From NCBI RefSeq assembly GCF_900102195.1, contig NZ_FNBE01000007.1, forward strand, positions 141,271-205,270: 64,000 bases of DNA, written 5' to 3'. Below are positions 62,386 to 64,000 of the stretch, piece after piece. The notes under the pieces are model-generated. The model was not told the DNA's origin. It saw only the letters and a program-made list of their open reading frames with translations, and did not search any database. Origin of the DNA: Pseudonocardia oroxyli. GTDB lineage: Bacteria > Actinomycetota > Actinomycetes > Mycobacteriales > Pseudonocardiaceae. The stretch's first letter is position 1. Every line of letters begins with the position of its first letter. A program made the position numbers and the translations under genes.

Positions 62386-63137
62386 ACGAACCCCCGCAGG
62401 TCGACGCCCGCCCGCTCCAGCCCGGCGCGCACGGCGGTCGCCATCGCCACCGCGCCCGGGGAGTCCCCGTGCACGCAGGCCGACTCGGCCTGCACGGCCA
62501 CGTCGGAGCCGTCGACCGCCCGGACCACCCCGTCGGCGAGCATCCGCAGGAGCCGCTCGGTCGCCTCGTCGGGGTCGTGGAGCAGGGCCCCGGCCTCGGC
62601 GCGCGGGACGAGCGCGCCCTCGGGGGTGTACCCGCGGTCGACGAAGAACTCCGGCACCGCCCGCAGCCCCCGCGCCTCGGCGACGCGCAGCAGCGCGGAG
62701 CCCGGGAGCCCGAGGACGGGGAGCGCGGCGTCGTACTCGGCGACCGCGTCGACCACGGCCGCGGCCTGCTCCTCGTGGTGCACGGTCGCGTTGTAGAGCG
62801 CGCCGTGCGGCTTGACGTACCGCACCGCGGTGCCGGACACCCGACACATCGCCTCGAGCCCGCCGAGCTGGAACAGCACGTCCGCGGTGAGGTCCGCGCG
62901 CGGCACGTCGATGAACCGGCGCCCGAACCCGGCGAGGTCGCGGTAGGCGACCTGCGCCCCGACGACGACGCCGTTCCCGGCGGCCGCCGCCACGGTGCGG
63001 CGCAGGGTCGACGGGTCCCCGGCGTGGAACCCGCACGCGACGTTCGCGCTGGTCACCAGGCCGAGCATCGCGTCGTCGTCGCCGAGGGTCCAGCGGCCGA
63101 AGGACTCCCCGAGATCGGAGTTCAGGTCGAGCCTCAT
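62382..63137 (-). CDS. pxpA: 5-oxoprolinase subunit A (LamB/YcsF family)
   Basis: 251 residues. LamB/YcsF fold with [35 protein letters not shown] (metal-binding His), [20 protein letters not shown] and VFPE-like end [16 protein letters not shown]. It is the metal-bearing subunit that handles 5-oxoproline. ATG 63137 is the best start, with MRLDLN typical of the family; a longer frame exists to 63182. First gene of the pxpA-pxpBC operon, divergent from the TSUP permease gene. Confidence 0.93.
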   Translation of the reverse strand: MRLDLNSDLGESFGRWTLGDDDAMLGLVTSANVACGFHAGDPSTLRRTVAAAAGNGVVVGAQVAYRDLAGFGRRFIDVPRADLTADVLFQLGGLEAMCRVSGTAVRYVKPHGALYNATVHHEEQAAAVVDAVAEYDAALPVLGLPGSALLRVAEARGLRAVPEFFVDRGYTPEGALVPRAEAGALLHDPDEATERLLRMLADGVVRAVDGSDVAVQAESACVHGDSPGAVAMATAVRAGLERAGVDLRGFV

Positions 63138-63290
63138 GCGCACAGGGTCCCCACCGCGGAGACCGGCGACCACTCGGGGCACCCGCCGCGACGGATCTCA
63201 CGCCTGCCTCGCGGCCGGCGTGCGCGAGGCTGGAGGCATGCCTCGTGCACTCCTCCCGGGCCCGGGCCGGCCGTCCGATCCCCCGCTCCC

Positions 63291-64000
63291 GTGACCGGCT
63301 GGCAGCTGGCGTTCCTGTTCGTCGCCGGGATCGGCGGCGGCCTGACGGGCTCGATCGCGGGGCTCGCGTCCCTCGTGTCCTATCCGGCGCTGCTCGCCGT
63401 CGGGCTGCCGCCCGTCGTGGCGAACGTGACGAACACCGTCGCGATGATCGGGACCACGGCCGGGTCGGTGGCCGGCTCGCGCCCCGAGCTGCGCGGTCAG
63501 GGCCCGGTGCTGCTGCGGCTGTGCGCCCTGACGGCCGTCGGCGGGGCGGCGGGCGGGGCGTTGCTGCTGGTCACCCCGTCGGACGCGTTCGAGGCGATCG
63601 TCCCGTGGCTCATCGCGCTGGCCTCGGTGCTGCTCGTGGTCGCGCCGCGGCTGCGGGCGTGGGCCACCCGGCACGCGGCCGAGACCGCACCAGCGACGAG
63701 GCTCGGCCCGCTCACCCTGGTGGCGGCGTTCGGCGTCGCCCTCTACGGCGGCTACTTCGGCGCGGCGGCGGGGGTGATGATGCTGGCGCTGCTGTCGGTG
63801 TCCTGGTCGCAGAGCCTGGCCCGGTCGAACGCGGCGAAGAACGTGGCGTCCGGCGCGGCGAACATCGTCGCCGCCGTCGTGTTCGCGATCGTGGCGCCGG
63901 TGCACTGGGCGGCCGTGGGCGCGCTGGCCGCAGGCCTGCTGATCGGCTCCCGGGTCGGCCCCGCCCTCGTCCGCCGGGTCCCCGCGACGCCGCTGCGCCT
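63291..64000 (+). CDS. TauE/SafE (TSUP) permease, 5' part
   Basis: At least 236 residues before the right edge; incomplete. Membrane protein of the sulfite-exporter/TSUP family. Two repeated blocks of the family are visible: [20 protein letters not shown] at 14-33 and [19 protein letters not shown] near 150, each with the Gly-rich re-entrant motif. [20 protein letters not shown] and [19 protein letters not shown] are the paired substrate segments. Starts with GTG 63291. Divergent from pxpA; carries sulfonate, sulfite or organic acids, substrate unclear. Confidence 0.88.
   Translation, partial: MTGWQLAFLFVAGIGGGLTGSIAGLASLVSYPALLAVGLPPVVANVTNTVAMIGTTAGSVAGSRPELRGQGPVLLRLCALTAVGGAAGGALLLVTPSDAFEAIVPWLIALASVLLVVAPRLRAWATRHAAETAPATRLGPLTLVAAFGVALYGGYFGAAAGVMMLALLSVSWSQSLARSNAAKNVASGAANIVAAVVFAIVAPVHWAAVGALAAGLLIGSRVGPALVRRVPATPLR

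Noticed and set aside
63238-63294. 18-codon mini-ORF before the TSUP gene
   Set aside because: ATG to TGA overlap with the GTG start could be a leader peptide, but there is no ribosome site and no regulatory codon pattern.

Overview
The window is chromosomal DNA from a very GC-rich actinomycete. Codon third positions are almost all G or C, GTG starts and ATGA/GTGA start-stop overlaps are frequent, and two genes start with TTG. The gene content (a FabG4/FadA2/HtdX-type set, an EphD-type hydrolase-dehydrogenase fusion, F420-type oxidoreductase, P450, many TetR regulators, PadR, DUF151, DICT) points to the Mycobacteriales/Pseudonocardiales; a Pseudonocardia-like organism is my best guess, made without any database search. 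No tRNA, rRNA, CRISPR array, integrase, transposase or phage gene was seen, and no gap without a gene exceeds about 300 bases.

Layout. 1-4.3 kb: a complete fructose phosphotransferase system, with ptsI leftward and divergent from fruR-fruK-EIIA-EIIBC-ptsH, closed by a strong hairpin. 4.4-10.9 kb: PEP carboxylase, a DICT protein with a degenerate GGDEF-like domain, a membrane adenylate cyclase facing it, a DUF4190 protein and a broken hydrolase. 10.9-17 kb: a lipid cluster (HtdX-type dehydratase, FabG4-type reductase, FadA2-type thiolase leftward; TetR and an acyl-CoA oxidase-like flavoprotein rightward) around one palindromic operator. 17-23 kb: TPR protein, HAD phosphatase, HxlR/NAD(P)-binding pair, two acyl-CoA synthetases, methionine aminopeptidase. 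23-32.5 kb: XRE regulator with membrane partner, FdhA/YdeP-type molybdoenzyme, DUF368 undecaprenyl-phosphate translocase, aminotransferase and D-threonine aldolase-like gene, EphD-type fusion, Bcr/CflA exporter. 32.6-45 kb: PadR with carotenoid oxygenase, YczE-type membrane protein, FolD, ABC exporter, GntR-TetR double-headed regulator, flavin monooxygenase, bifunctional nuclease, DUF2332, MFS exporter, AraC. 44.8-54 kb: NmrA/DUF1772 pair, Gfo/Idh oxidoreductase, a frameshifted peptide transporter, VOC protein, MarR with LLM oxidoreductase, RNA ligase-like protein, MOSC protein, LtaS-like sulfatase. 53.9-64 kb: methyltransferase, CDP-alcohol phosphatidyltransferase, APH-like kinase with TetR, nitronate monooxygenase with TetR, glutamine amidotransferase, P450, 5-oxoprolinase PxpA/PxpBC, and the start of a TauE/TSUP permease.

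The most unusual signal is not a gene. At least four families of palindromic repeats (A: GTGGTAAGTGGTGC hairpins; B: GTGAGYGGCGATRGTCGC hairpins; C: 22-bp GACTCGCG units in tandem; D: GCA-TGTGG/CCAC-TGC hairpins) recur at 12 places, mostly just behind the stop codons of convergent genes, where they probably act as two-way terminators. Where convergent genes lack such a hairpin they usually overlap tail to tail. Family C also lies inside two reading frames, in the linker of the EphD-type fusion and the N-terminal tail of the sulfatase, in frame both times. I found no convincing new multi-gene defence or biosynthetic system; the sulfatase/methyltransferase/CDP-alcohol transferase neighbourhood is the least explained gene group.
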